Positions 45,471 through 58,525 of a stretch of DNA of 64,000 nt are shown piece after piece. Source of the stretch: Gibbula magus (lineage: Eukaryota; Mollusca; Gastropoda; Trochida; Trochidae); assembly GCA_936450465.1 (NCBI GenBank), contig OW388294.1:72840622-72904621 (forward strand), read 5' to 3'. How positions within the stretch are numbered: position 1 is the stretch's first letter; each line of letters opens with the position of its first letter. A program made the position numbers and the translations under genes. Under the pieces are notes generated by a model. That model was not told where the DNA came from, ran no database searches, and saw only the letters and a list, made by a program, of their open reading frames with translations.

Positions 45471-46784
45471 ATTATTCATTGATAAAATCACACGAATTAA
45501 TTGATGACACTCTTTTTACAAATATTTGCATACAATTTACTATTTGTCCTGTAACCGCTAAAAAGTTAAGCGTCCTGAAATATAACATTATTGAGGATAT
45601 ACTGTTATTTAAGGAATGTTTTACATATTGCAACAATGATTTTACATCCAGTAAATTTTCTCAGCTCAGCTAAGTCAGCTGTAGAATTGTATACGTCGTG
45701 ACACTAATACGTATCCATTTATTTTTAACCTACCTGTTATCCTGTCTACTCAGAGTGCATATACTTTTTCATCTTTTGCTAGATTCCCTGACCATGATAC
45801 ACTTTAATAAAGACCCTTAATTCCTATTGATACATACAATATGTTTGCAGTACATGAGCAGGTATGATTATTTGTAGGAAATAAAGACACCATGAAAGGT
45901 CAAAACGTCATCTTACCTTATGAAATGAAGGGGAACCCCTCCGATTATTTTGCAGACGGTGTTTCTTATTTATCAAGTAGACTTCTACAGACATCAGAAG
46001 AACACCAGCCTTCATCTATGTACAGTCGGATATTTCTTTTCGTAGTGAAGAATACGCTGGGTAAGCTTGTACGACCTTAAGCTTAACAATGTGGACACTT
46101 TTGTTGGGAAACTGATAACGTGATTTATGGCCATAATACAAGAAGGGTTACATTTTATTATACACTTGTCTGTTGATAGTTCAAGTGCACTGACATCAAT
46201 ATTAGACATTTTTGATTTACAACGTTGTTAACGGTTCTCCTGTGATAAACTTTTCATCATATATTTTTAATTCTTTTTTTTACTTTCTCACTTGATATGA
46301 ACATAGTCAGTTTTCTTGTATCTATACTTTCTCTAACATGGATCATTTCATTTGTGCACAATGTTTACATGTGTCGTTACATTAGTAACAGAGTGATAAT
46401 TGATGAAAATAGTTTATACCAGCAACCTAATTTACTTATATCATCTATTGCTATTCCACACTTTCCCCTCTTTACTTACTGTGTTTATTATTCTATCTAG
46501 ATGTCGATTGAGTTAATTATAGGCAGGCAGTGAATCTCTTTGTTATAGCACTTCACTCCATTACACGGACATAAACATGTTTTTACGGTGTAGAATAGTT
46601 TTATCTAACTTGTGTATGTACTGTTGTTGTATTATCTTATGTTCATGTTTATATTACATGTACGCTGTTTATATTCATCCTGACCCGTGCTTAATATACC
46701 AGCAACTGAAAATAGTCTACCAAGATATCAGAAACTTATAAAAGGGATAATGTTGATATCATCTTTGCTGAATTATTTGATATG
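45471..46784. other. No recognisable gene
   Basis: AT-rich; only short featureless frames. Confidence 0.4.
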
Positions 46785-47060
46785 ATGCTTCATCAGGCGG
46801 ATGAAGGAGTAAGCATATATTGTGAAACTCTGTGTATGTTCACAATAAAGACTTAATCAAAAAGGTTGATTGACAGGAAATGAAAAGTGGTGCTAAAAAG
46901 CGATATTTACGTAGACGTTACATCAATGAGAAGATTTGTTCCTGTTATGAAGTGTACGCGTGTTTCAGAAGCTCTGCATCAAAAGAAAGATAACCTATAT
47001 CAAATTAATGGTACGTAATTGTCACATAACCATGTCTTTATAAAAGTACATTGTACAAGT
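46785..47060 (+). repeat. Dispersed repeat R2, copy 2
   Basis: Partner of 11325-11610 (opposite strand), with the same words in order over about 275 bp. Confidence 0.8.
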
Positions 47061-47154
47061 AAATTTGTCTTGGTAATTACTGGTTGATATATTGTTATAA
47101 CCCCCAGAGACTGTTTTTATTATTATAGAACAGTTATGATTAGATCCCAATTTA

Positions 47155-47575
47155 CGTTCCATTCTGTAGAGTAGAACGTTTTTTTCTGATTATTCCATTT
47201 ATCATAGGTAAGGAAAACAATCATATTTAGTCCAATATCTCGGACAATGTTCAAATGTGTTTTTGAAGTTCTTCATCTTTTTGCCTCACTATGCGATGCA
47301 AATCATCATCCATGGTTTGTCAAATGTTATCTAAGTAAATAGTGTAACCCATTATATGTGTTCCATTATCGTTATCTGGTGTATTAGTGGGGTGATTAAA
47401 GACTTCCTCAATAAAACAGTTAAACAAGCAACATTAACTAAATTGGGGTATTTATAGTCTTTATTTCCGGTACTCAAAAGGCCTCAGACCTGTAGTACAC
47501 TGCATATATACATTTGCTTCTTTATAATCGTCCATGGAACAATATGGTTTCTCTGTACAAATGCGTAGAAAATAA
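47155..47575 (-). repeat. Dispersed repeat R1, copy 3 (fragment)
   Basis: The inverse of 8630-9060. Similarity is very high near 47445-47540 against 8665-8760, including ctgaggccttttgagtaccg and ccccaatttag. Only this internal part is present. Confidence 0.85.
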
Positions 47576-48169
47576 ACATGGACAGGTTTTTAATTTCTAT
47601 GATATTTGAACTGTTTAACAGTAACGAACATTTATACTTATTTGGGTGGACATACTATTTTCCCTTCATATATTTCGACTGTTACTGTAGATAGGACAAG
47701 AGGAAGAAATGATACTCGTCTTCAATTACATTCGAAAGGCATACTTTACACGTTCTTTGTTCTCTATGTATATTTATATATCTGCCTGTCTTAATTAAAA
47801 GTTCATGGGATGAGCATAGTAATCATGCTAGACTTATTCTATACGTTTTTACATTTAAACAAGATAGATATAATTCGGTATGGATATCGCTTTTGAACAT
47901 TAGGTAAGTGTCACATTTGCTTGAGAGAGATAAGTTCGCATGCCAATTTTGCAAAAAGATAACTTTTAGTCTTTGAGTAAAGGATTTCATGAATTCCGGA
48001 TATATTCCATGTTCTTGGTTGTGTTAAATATTTCCAAATCCGGTCGTAAATAACAGTTGTTTTACGTCTGTTACCCAGTTTTTATTTCCATTTGTATCAT
48101 ATAAAAGCGTCATTTTGTAGCATTTATTTGGTATGGGATAGGATGGCATGTATAATAACTTTTTATTAT
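47576..48169. other. No recognisable gene
   Basis: AT-rich sequence between repeats. Confidence 0.4.
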
Positions 48170-48600
48170 ATGACGAGCAATGAAATACCGGGATTTACCA
48201 GTGAAATAAACTGTCTATCAAGCTACAGTGAAAATAACCTATATTTTCACTGCGACTAGGGCCCGATATAAGACATAAACATAAAACATAGAACAATGGT
48301 CTGACGCAACGATTTGGCTTCTGACGTCACAGTGTTACTGTGGTGATGGGCTGTTCCATGCGGCCGATGGGCTTGAGAACGACCCTTTTGGACGTAATTA
48401 CAAGGATAACATGTTATATGATAAATATAATATCCGTCAATTCTTAACAAATACCATGTTTATCTCAACTCGTGAGGAAGAAAAGTTATATATTTTCACT
48501 CGTGGCTGCGCCACTTGTGAAAATATAACCTTTGTACCTCACTCGATGAGATTAACATGGTATTAGTCAAGGATAGACAGATATCCTCTATATATTACCC
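48170..48600 (-). mobile_element. Fold-back MITE-like element FB-A, copy 2
   Basis: Inverse orientation to 17546-17940. The palindrome 48450-48564 has arms ATACCATGTTTATCTCA / TGAGATTAACATGGTAT around GTGGCTGCGCCAC. The outer part has ctatcaagctacagtg, inverse to cactgtagcttgatag at about 17882. Both copies keep the same relation between palindrome and flank, so it is one family. Confidence 0.8.
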
Positions 48601-49069
48601 ATACGGATAGGATACACAGGTGATTATTTTTATGATATTCGTACATGTGCTCTTTAGTGATTCTCAACGCTGATTGGTAAGCAACCAGAGAATGACCCGA
48701 CGATTGGTTGACTGTACTACTTTCTTGCTTCATTAATAAATAGAACTCGGTCACACATATCGATTTTTAAAATAAAAACAGAGATCATGAATATACAAAT
48801 ATTTAGTTTATTACATGTTCTATATTTGAAATAATGATATATTTATTTATCTACACTGTCAATATTACTGTAATTTACACGTTATTGACGATTATTTTTA
48901 ATAATTTCAAAGACTTCACATTGTTGTCGTTGTTTGTAAACAAAAATGACTGCAAACAGAATACAACATGAACAGTTCCAGATACGAGAATGTTCAATCC
49001 ATAAATAATTAGATCTACCTAACTGTTCAAGATGTAATTTTTTATTTACTTTTCTTATTCACAGTAACG

Positions 49070-49431
49070 TTAAAGGCGCTGTAGCACGTTTTTTGCAAAT
49101 TTTATTTTTTCAAATTTCTTATTTATAATGATAGTTTATGTCATTTATATTTACTTTAGAGGGTAAAACATCTTATTACACAAACCAATTATTCGTAGTG
49201 GTAATAACGGTGTTGCGTATAAAGCCAAAATTGCATGGCGGCCATTTTATTGTGAACACATTTTATTATTTCGAATGACAAAAACGATTCCCATGGCTTT
49301 ACGGAACTATGTACACTCATTTGTAACTTGATTTTCCGAAGAGAGAAGGGTGTTTTACTATTGTTGACATTATTTTTCAAATACATTTCATCGACTTATT
49401 TGAGCGAAAAAACGTGCTACAGCGCCTTTAA
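49070..49431. mobile_element. MITE with perfect TIRs of about 25 bp
   Basis: TTAAAGGCGCTGTAGCACGT opens at 49070 and its exact inverse closes at 49431. TTAA is present at both outer ends, so the target may be TTAA (as for piggyBac) or a TA inside it. The internal 310 bp has no frame of note. Confidence 0.85.
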
Positions 49432-49744
49432 TGTATGCATTTCTTTTTCTTTAGCGGTACACAATTTTGGGTGCGAGGCGAGAGTTATGCGCCTTTAGTT
49501 ATGTTATGAATCGAAAACAAACGCATGGTCCAGCACGGGAAAAACAAAAAAGAAGTTATCGTTCTTTGTTGTGGATATACTCATTCGTACCGAATTGGTT
49601 ATTCTCTAAATCCAATACCGAATTATTTTACAATATGAGTATATGTATAGTATTCCCTAGAACTTATTGAGAAAGTTGTTTCGGTAAATATGTAACATAT
49701 GTTTATTAATTATTTACAAATAACTTACATACATATGGCGAGAT

Positions 49745-49990
49745 ATGACTTATTTACAGTCTCAGTGGTGTTTCAGTACTTTGTCAGACCTCCTTACTCT
49801 GCAATACACGAATGAATGCGCCTGGGCATATTACCGTCCAAAGTTTGACCACTTCCTCCTTCATATCCTCAATTTTTCGAAGTCCCTTTTGGTTTATTCT
49901 GTCCTTCATTACCCCAACACATTCTCAATTGCATTTAGGTCTGGGATATAGCTTGGCCAGTCTAACACTTTGACGTTTTCGTCTGACAAC
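49745..49990 (-). pseudogene. Tc1/mariner transposase C-terminal fragment
   Basis: On the - strand the frame reads SDENVKVLDWPSYIPDLNAIENVLG, which matches the Tc1 signature around the last catalytic residue (usually DWPAxSPDLNPIEN), then a shifted frame with MKDRINQKGLRKIEDMKEEVVKLW. The N-terminal two thirds are missing. The left end stops where the LINE begins at about 49995, so the LINE or a rearrangement truncated it. Confidence 0.75.
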
Positions 49991-49994
49991 CATT

Positions 49995-52531
49995 GTTTTG
50001 TGTAACCTCGCTGTGGAAGAAGAATGTCTGTCTCCCTATCTCCATAGATGGCAGTCATTGAATCCCGATGTTATTTGTAACTTTAACTATTACATTGAAA
50101 ATAATGATATTAACAGTGCTTCATCTTTGTTTCATGCCACGGTCGAGTCATGGGCTGCCCACTGTAAGAAAACTGGAATGTCGACATCGCAAGGACACAA
50201 TGGAGACAACTGGTATGATGAGGAATGCCTCGCTGCGCGAAATACAGCTCAACGCCTGCTCCGTGCATTCCATGCATCTAACAGTTCATGCGACCGACAG
50301 CGATACATCGACTCGTGGTCACAATATAAACAGCTATGTACATCAAAGATGTCAGAATCAACATCAGACTTTATAAACAGGCTGTGCAGTGCACTCACTG
50401 CAAAAGACAATAAAATGTTCTGGAGAACTATCCGACCCAAATCGCAATTTGTCTTCAACAATATTGTACCATTAGACTGGAATAGACATGTTCATACTCT
50501 TTTCAAAGGTTTACGTTCAACAGAGGAGTATGAAGAACTCTATGAGAGTATGAATCAATTTGTTAGTTCTATTTCTGACGCCATAATTGATTAATCTGCT
50601 TATTATGATGACTTAGACAATGAAATAAGCCTCCAGGAAATTGTAGATGCCATTAATAATATGCAAAGTGGTGTTTCTATAGAATTTGTTAAAAATGCAC
50701 CAAGAGAATGCATTGAAATGCTTAAATCATTATTTAATAGAATTCTATCTACATGTATCTATCCTCCAGAATGGACCTACGGAGTAATTATTCCCATCTA
50801 TAAAAAAAGGCAGTTTCAATGATCCGGCCAATTATAGGCCTATTACATTATTGGAAGTATCCGGGAAAATATTTTTAAAAATCATAAGCAACAGATTAAC
50901 ATTATGGGCTGAGCGGGAAAGTATTCTTACTTCAGAGCAGGCAGGATTTAGACTAGGATTCCAGACACACGATAACATTTTTATACTTAATTCGGTCATT
51001 CAGAGGTACCTTTCTCTTCATAAAGGGAGGCTATACTGCGCATTTATTGACCTGAAAGCTGCGTTTGATTCAGTCGATCACAATAGCCTTTTCTATAAAC
51101 TTTGGTTGGGAAACGTTAAAGGCAAAACATTTAGATTACTAAATAGTATTATGTATGACTGTTAAATCATGTGTCTCGTCGAAAGAAGGTTACACAGCCT
51201 TTTTCAAGTGTACTCATGGCGTCCGTTAGGGATGCCAACTATCCCATTTCCTATTCTCATTCTTTGTGAATGATATTGTTGAAAGTCTAGCAGCAATTAA
51301 CGAAAGATGTATAAATCTAGAAGTGATTGAACTTTTTATACTCCTCATTGCCGACGATATTGCTCTTTTCGACTTCTCGGTCGGTGGTTTACAAAAGAGA
51401 TAAAACAAACTAGTTAGATATTGTGACCAGTGGAAACTTAAAATGTGGCCAAGAGTAAAATAATTGTATTCAGACAAGGTGATACACTAAAGAAGTGTGA
51501 ACAATTCTTTCTTAATAATGAGACCTTAGAAATTGTTCCATCATACAAATATCTTGGAGTTCATCTCTCAAGCTCAGGCTCATGGTATATCACTCAAAAG
51601 ACTTTGGCCGAGCAGCCATGGAAAGTCTTATGTTCATTAAGATCCTCCATACCTCACTTCTCCGATCTACCTATACGTATTTTGTTTCAAATATTTGATG
51701 TTAAAATTTTACCAATTTTGTTTTACGACAGTGAAGTATGGGGCTTTCATGCATCACCCAATGTAATTAATATCTATGATAAATTCTGTAAACAGGTTTT
51801 GAATCTCCCAAGAAATACCCCAAATATTTTTGCCCTTGCTAAATTTGGGTAGATATTCATTAAAAGTAAATATGTATTGTTGAATTATTAAATATTGGAT
51901 AAGATTAACCTCGCAAATTGATAATATTATTCTGAAGAAAGCCTATGAACATCAATATAACCTTGCAGAGAAAGGACGCCAATGTTGGGCATTGAATGTG
52001 AAAGGTCTCCTTAGCCGCTATGGTTTTGGAAATGTTTGGTTTTACCAAAATGTTTGAAATATCAAGGTTTTTATGTCACTATTTAGGCAAAGGTGTTTTG
52101 ACAATGATAACCAGTCTTGATCTGGAAGATATTTCATCTTTCTCAAAACTAGAATTTCTAAATAATATTAAAGATCATGTCTCTTATGAATTCTACATCA
52201 GCCATATTAAGTGTAAAGCATTTCGTATTGCTGTGAGTAAATTCCGAAGCTCCAATCATATGATGATTGAATGTGGTAGACGACTTGGTCTTGAACGAAA
52301 GGATCGTCTCTGTCCTTTCTGCATAATTCCTGCTATTGAAAATGATTACCATGTTGGTCTTGAATGTCCATTTTATATAGTACTTAGAACAACTATAATC
52401 CCATCATAGTATCACACTTTTCCTTCATATATGAAGTTATACCAATTGTTTATGTCAAAGAACCTATTAACCTCTTATTTATAATGGAAGTGAAAATTTT
52501 ACTGAAGATTCTGAGTAATATATGTAAATAA
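49995..52531 (+). pseudogene. Non-LTR retrotransposon (LINE) ORF2-like, 5' truncated and frame-broken
   Basis: A copy of a LINE polymerase without the endonuclease end. Successive frames read a linker (HATVESWAAHCKKTG...WYDEECLAARN, about 50130-50250), the RT finger NDPANYRPITLL (about 50820), motif A AFIDLKAAFDSVDH (51040-51080), motif C IADDIALF (51347-51370; the usual YADD has Ile for Tyr), YKYLGVHLSSSGSW (51545-51590) and a C-terminal CPFCIIPAIENDYHVGLECPFY zinc-like motif (about 52312-52377). At least five frame breaks are seen, one in an A7 run at about 50803. A deletion near 50680 removes the usual PGxDG motif. Clade not assigned. Confidence 0.88.
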
Positions 52532-52539
52532 TGGTTAGT

Positions 52540-53150
52540 TCAGATGGCGTTTCAGTACACCACTTGTGTAAACTCCCTAGCTATCATAGTAGACATTGAT
52601 CCAGAGGTCAACAGACTGTAATCTGGTAGCAGACATAGGTTCTGGTCTCTAATGATTATGTACTGTACACTAAACTATTTTCAAACTGTATAGACACACA
52701 ATATCGACTATGTCATCGATGCCTATTGTTCAGGTCCTCTCATTATAACATTGCATTTGGATGTGTTATGGGTGATATTTCCTTTACAAACTTTACACAT
52801 GAAGAAATATAAACATTAAAACATGGTTATGTCATCTTAATTATGTGTATTTAGTAGACATTTCTAATTGTGGAATGAAAAGGTTGGCAAACGAGCTCAA
52901 TGTTGATATGGTGTTCAAACGTTACCAAACAAGCACGAAACATGATATGTTAATAAGTAGAATAACGTTAACATTAAGTCAGTTATCGTTTCTCATCCGC
53001 TGTATCTAAAAACATTACATGTTATTGGATAGGATTACATCGATCCTTTTCTAGGAAGTTGCAAATGTTATCAAATATATACGAATATGAGATCTTTACT
53101 GTTTTTATTATTATTATTATTATTATGATAAACAGTTAAGTTAAATCGAT
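52540..53150 (-). repeat. Dispersed repeat R1, copy 4
   Basis: The inverse of the left part of R1: agactgtaatctggtagcagacataggttctgg matches 7935-7975 on the opposite strand, and the block with ttcaaacgttaccaaac matches 34505-34530 on the opposite strand. The part aacaataggcatcgatgacat (inverse) corresponds to the point where the gypsy LTR ends at 7661. Confidence 0.78.
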
Positions 53151-53755
53151 AAAGATCAAAAGCATTACTATATACCTCATACATACAAATAAGTTGATCA
53201 ATATCAAAATATGATCTTCAACCTAAGGTATGAAATGAACAATAGACAGACATTGGTTATCTCACTGAATGCGTTAAATCCCAAATATAATCATGCTACA
53301 TCTAAATAATGTTTATTTCTTCCTTTAGACATTTCTCATTGTGGAATAAAAAAATTGGCAAACGAGCTCAATGTTGATATGTTGTTCAAACGTTACCAAA
53401 CAAACACGAAACATTATAAACAATTGGATGAAAGACTAAACATATAATTTAATTAAGAATACCCCCAAGAATACAAAATAAGAAGAATAAAAATAGGTCA
53501 GTTTTCATTTTTGTTTTTAATTAGCTGTATTTAAATATCATTACATGTTATTGGATAGGATTACATCAATCTATTTCTAAGAAGTTGCAAATATTATAAA
53601 ATGTTCAGATACATCGATATAGATCAATTTCATTACTATATATCTCATTCATATAAATGAGTTGATCAATATCAACATAATATCTACAGCCTGACGTATG
53701 AAATGAACAACAGACAGAAATTGTTCATCTCACTGAATGCGTTAAATTGACAAAT
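52850..53755. repeat. Tandem duplication of about 470 bp
   Basis: gacatttctaattgtggaat (52858) and gacatttctcattgtggaat (53328) start two parallel tracts. Both then read ggcaaacgagctcaatgttgatatg, ttacatgttattggataggattacat and catctcactgaatgcgttaaat in the same order. The offset is about 470 bp. A short (ATT)n lies at about 53107-53125. Confidence 0.85.
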
Positions 53756-54600
53756 CCTGTTGTGGATATGTTGATGTTATTCAAAGTGTCAGAACGTACA
53801 AATTAAACGGGAACTAGAACATTGTAGTTGAACGATTAATTATTTAAAGCACCCATCTCTAATAGGAACATTATAAAAGATTTATTATTCATGGAAAAGA
53901 TTTTCGATCCAAAATAATCCAATCTAAGTTGGAATTAAATTGGGAGTTTTCCATTATTTTTGTATTCAAGGCGAAGCACTTAATGTGAACTGATTTTTCA
54001 AGACTATTTTTAAAAAAATGAATACGTTAGAAACACTTGTAAAAATATAAAATTGTCTATGTATGTATCACATACCAAAATTACCGTAAACAAATAAAAT
54101 AAACTACCGTTAAGATAACAATCAGATGCGATCCAATCACTGTTCTTGTCTAAATTAAGAAATGAATGATGAATAGTTATAATGGTAAAATCAATTTTAT
54201 TCATAAGTATTGATAAATAAATAAAGTTTTCAAGAATTGTGAAAATGACGACGTTGATTCTGAATCCATCACTGCATATACCATAGCAAACTATGTACCA
54301 TAATAACTCCAGTTTGTATTTTCCTCTGTAAATGATCAACCGTGTCAATAAGTAACCATGCGAATTGTGTTCTACTAATCCAATTTGCATGTAATGAACT
54401 TTGTTCATAAAGTCGAAATTGTTCCTCACAATTAAGGAATCCGAATTTCGCCATATCTGCATCTGTTCACCACTGACCTGGCGACCACATCATTATTTTA
54501 AAATTAATTATTCCACACATGAACAAAAGTGATGGTCCTTTGTTCGTGCAGCTGGCGTCCAGGTGAACTCAAAATTACATGATATGTGTACTTAGATTCA
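53756..54600. other. No recognisable gene
   Basis: AT-rich. A 150-codon - strand frame (54010-54462) is hydrophobic and lacks recognisable motifs; considered chance in AT-rich DNA. Confidence 0.4.
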
Positions 54601-54619
54601 ACGGTAGGTGAAAAAACTT

Positions 54620-57600
54620 TCGGGATGCGGCTGTACATATTTATATGTTATTACAGTGTCTGAAACATTATCATTATTGTAAATAGGCATCCTCGAGGAA
54701 CCCATAATTGTTACCATACAATATATTGCAATTATGTAATGTGTGTCGGTATGGTCTGTTTAATTACCGACAGAGTGCTGGAAACATTTCATCATCTGTA
54801 TTCCAATCACCAAATCATCTACTTACAATGTCTGGAACGTAAATGCAGATACTTTGTCAGTGTCAAATATAACTGTAGAGTCTCCGTGGGACCTAGACAT
54901 AATTATTGAAACATGCTTGAGACGATTAGGTCTGGAGTAACAATTGGCATCACATCAATCGATTAAGATCTAAACTTTTTGCATTTCATTTGTTTCAAAA
55001 GTATACATTTGTAATGAAACAATTTTGAAATATCTAAGTGCTATTTTCCGTTATAATTGTCAACTATTCATGTAATAATCCTTTTTGAATTTTGAATCGA
55101 AATAAACATACAAAGTATATAAATTGACATATTTGTCAAACACTTAAACCTCAAATAACAAAAACCCTTTTCAAAGCAAATGTGTATAAATGGAACTATT
55201 CCTGACCTGGGAAAACTCCAATAATGTTTATTAACACATGTTCGTTCAATTCAATGATTTTCAAATAAATAATCGATCTTAATTAAATAAGAAAAGTTGT
55301 AACTCTTGCCCTTCAGCATAAGGTTCTTGTTCAGAGTTTGACTCTAAAACAATAAATATGTTCATCACGTCTCATTATTAACCATATGGACGTGGAACGG
55401 AAACAAGCAGCAGTTTCAGCACAATTGAAACAATTGAGGCCATGCTAGTAACGATTATCTCTAGTCTGATTAAAATCGACGGTTTTCCGTGCAATAAAAA
55501 TTGCAAAACAGTGCATCTACCGGGATACGAACTCATATCAGTCGTAGGTTCCACGCCAAACCGTCTGATTACAGCCCGTAGACTCGCGTGTTCGAGCGCA
55601 ATTCAGGTAGCCAATCAAAAGATGCCCAACAAATGCTTTCGGTGCGAGAAGCTAGGGGCAGGTAACTCCAAACAGCTATCCTTTTGTCTGTTCCGAATGC
55701 TTTCAAAACAGCGACCGTTTAAATACTATGGTGTGAATGGAATACTAAACTGGTTCGGAACACACGCCTATACGGGATGTTATTAGACCTTGTGGCGAGG
55801 AATCTACAGAACCTGTTCGTATCCCGGTAGATATATTATTTTGCAAATTTTATTCCTCAGAACAAGGTCGATTTTAATCAGACCTAATCTCCCATTGATG
55901 GTTTAAATTCTGAATATTTGACTTATTTAATGTAGTCATATATATTATGTCTAGTATTCAACTCACAGTTTAAATTTGTAAAAGTGCTTTATCTTAAACA
56001 CATTCTAATATTACGTCCCCCTTTTTAGGGTGTGTTTAGGGTGCATTATCAAGTAAGATGTTATTTGCAAATACATCTAAGAGAATGTGCACATTACCGA
56101 ACATTGTAATTTCCCTTTGGAAATAATATGTTTACGCAGTTTATAATCGTTCGTATGAAAAATAATCGAGAGAACTGACTGTAAAGGATAAATCAGTTGA
56201 TATTGCCATATTCATTGGTGATGGTCTTATTCTGATTAATTTGCATTTTCTTCCACTCACAATTCAGTTAGTGAGGCATGGAGCTTATTTTACCCTAGAT
56301 GTTTGACTCGATTGACTCAACATGATTCAAAGTAAACAGGAAAACCCTGATGCATAGCAAGAACAGGATCCAGGAGCAGCCATATTACCACTCTCAATAA
56401 GGCATTGTAACGCTTCGGCTTAAACACGTCTTTCTGGGATAAGCACGTAAGCCTTCAGAAGAGATTGGGTGTTACAGTGACGGGTGTTATTACATTTAGA
56501 CCAGAATACAGTGTTTGTACAAATTAGTGAAGACGTCCCGATTCAATCTAATCACAGTTAACCTCTTATTCAAATTTCAAGGTTTCATAAACGCATTCTG
56601 ACAGCATTAAACTAAAACATAAATTTGATTAGAATATAGTACCTATTATGATCGTAATGATTACTGAAATTTAACGTTAAGGAACACTGTCTCATGATAA
56701 CACTTATAACGCTTATAACCTGTTAATTATCTGCATCCGGGCTATCAGTATGACCTGTTTTTATGTAAGACTATTTTAGAAGATAAAATGTTCATTTTGT
56801 GTACTATCAGTCAAATGTCTTTCAAACAATTTGTAACAAATTAAACTTAACTACTAACCATTAACTACTAAACTGTGATATCATTGAATACATGATACGT
56901 GTGGCTTATTATATGACAAGGGTATGAATATTGAGTAGAGATTTGTACATTGTCCAAATGTTTTATTGTTTATTTCCAAAGTTACATATTAACATTAATA
57001 TTTTGATCATATACGCAAAGTGATAAACAATATAATCTGATAAACATAATAGCTTAATTCATGTGAATAAACTTGTTTACTTTCTTACATATGGGATTAA
57101 ATAAAAACATTTGCTTTAAACAAATTCTGTCTCATTGTTTTTTCAAGAAATAAATTCTTCTGCATTTAAAGATCAATTTTAAAATTTTTAAAAAGTTGAT
57201 TAATATTTGCTTTGTAAATTTTGATTTAAATTATTGAAAGTGTATGCAATGAATGCTGATAATTAATTCACATTTCGCAATAGACCATGTGGTGCAATGG
57301 TTCATTTTGCATTAATATAAGACCCACTCTGCACTGGCTATGTAAGACCAAGTTGAACAACGGAGGACATTAAGAACAGTTTTACTGGTATGTAAATAAA
57401 CATGACAGGTGATTGGCATGTTGACAGTGCGAGTGAGGTTTTTTCAATCTCGTTGTCAATTCCAATACGTTTTCATCAATGACTCGTGGTATTTTGGATA
57501 TAATGCCTTGTCCCTTTTCATTTTGAGTGATTACTGGAGAATAACATATTAAATTATATGGGTGAACAGCACATTGTGCCATCTGAACAAACTCAAGAAT

Positions 57601-57620
57601 ACCAATACAGTATCCCATTT
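54620..57620 (-). repeat. Large dispersed repeat R3, copy B
   Basis: Inverse partner of 28980-32060. Clear blocks: 54640-54990 (against 31720-32060), 56040-56740 (against 30255-30970) and 57310-57620 (against 28985-29270). It lacks the M1 insertion of copy A and carries its own TIR insertion (55465-55882). The M2-like end (ctttcgggatgcggctgta, 54617) is at its edge, as in copy A. Confidence 0.8.
55465..55882. mobile_element. TIR element M3 (about 420 bp) with inner inverted repeat
   Basis: TCTGATTAAAATCGAC at 55465-55480 is the exact inverse of 55867-55882. A second exact inverted pair, ATCTACCGGGATACGAAC (about 55516) and GTTCGTATCCCGGTAGAT (about 55815), lies inside. CTA occurs just outside both ends, a possible 3-bp target duplication. 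A 114-codon + frame (55442-55786) covers most of it but starts outside the element and has no recognisable domain. Confidence 0.8.
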
Positions 57621-58380
57621 TCCCTGAATGCACACGACTGTTTCTGATACAAAATCGAAATATGTATTGCAATAGATTTTTAAAAACATTAACAATTACA
57701 TAGTATTAAAGAAATCAAATACATCCAAATCGTTAAAGTACAAGAAGGTGACAAACTAGGCAAGCACAATAATAATCATTTCTAACAAAATGTTACCAGT
57801 TAAAAGAACTTGTTCTGACTTTGATTCAAATAGCAATAAGTAAACCCCTATGGTTACAAACGTATTCCTCTGTACATTTTGTGTAACTTACATCAAGTTC
57901 AGAATAACAAAGGATATGTATAACTTTTCAACTAGATAACCCTTAAATGATTCGTTTAAGTCTTAATCAAATGTTGTGATGCAGATAATTATTTCAGGAC
58001 ATTCAATTACCTACTTGATCTAAGACCACTCTATATTTTAAATATATCAGAGTCAAACTGTGTGAATCTATGGACCAGACAATTGAAGTAGCTTCCTACG
58101 GTGGTGGAATACAGATGAAGAGATGGATCCAATAATCAACAATTTCAGGTTACCGTGACAACAGGATCTCAATCTCTATGTCCAGAAACCAGGCTTACAA
58201 CATCGCAACCAACGCTGCTTTGATCTACCTTCACCCAGCGCCTTCTTATACTCCACCATGTGTGGTTCTTCTGTTTCCTATTATAAACAAGATTCAGCTT
58301 AACAATATTCGCTAAAGCATTGTCAACGAATTCTTTCATTGCGTAGTTGTAATCTAATTTCCAATAATCACACCAACAAA
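57621..58380. other. No recognisable gene
   Basis: AT-rich sequence with no gene, TIR or repeat noted. Confidence 0.4.
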
Positions 58381-58392
58381 GGACGATCTTAA

Positions 58393-58463
58393 TAGACAGA
58401 CAGACATAAAGACAGACAGACATAAATACAGACAGACATACATACAGGCAGACGGGCAGACAG
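58393..58463. repeat. ACAG/ACAT-type microsatellite
   Basis: Imperfect runs of (acag) with acat and aaat variants. A 101-codon - strand frame over it is a product of the repeat. Confidence 0.85.
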
Positions 58464-58525
58464 AGAACGGACATGTTTTTGCTCGGGATTTTAAATGAAC
58501 TGTTTTATACGAATGGAAAGGGATT

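Noticed and set aside
54010..54462. 150-codon - strand hydrophobic frame
   Set aside because: AT-rich sequence produces Phe/Ile/Leu frames by chance; no motif, and no initiation or splice context.
55442..55786. 114-codon + frame
   Set aside because: Covers most of the TIR element M3 but begins outside it and has no recognisable domain; the element is better explained as non-autonomous.
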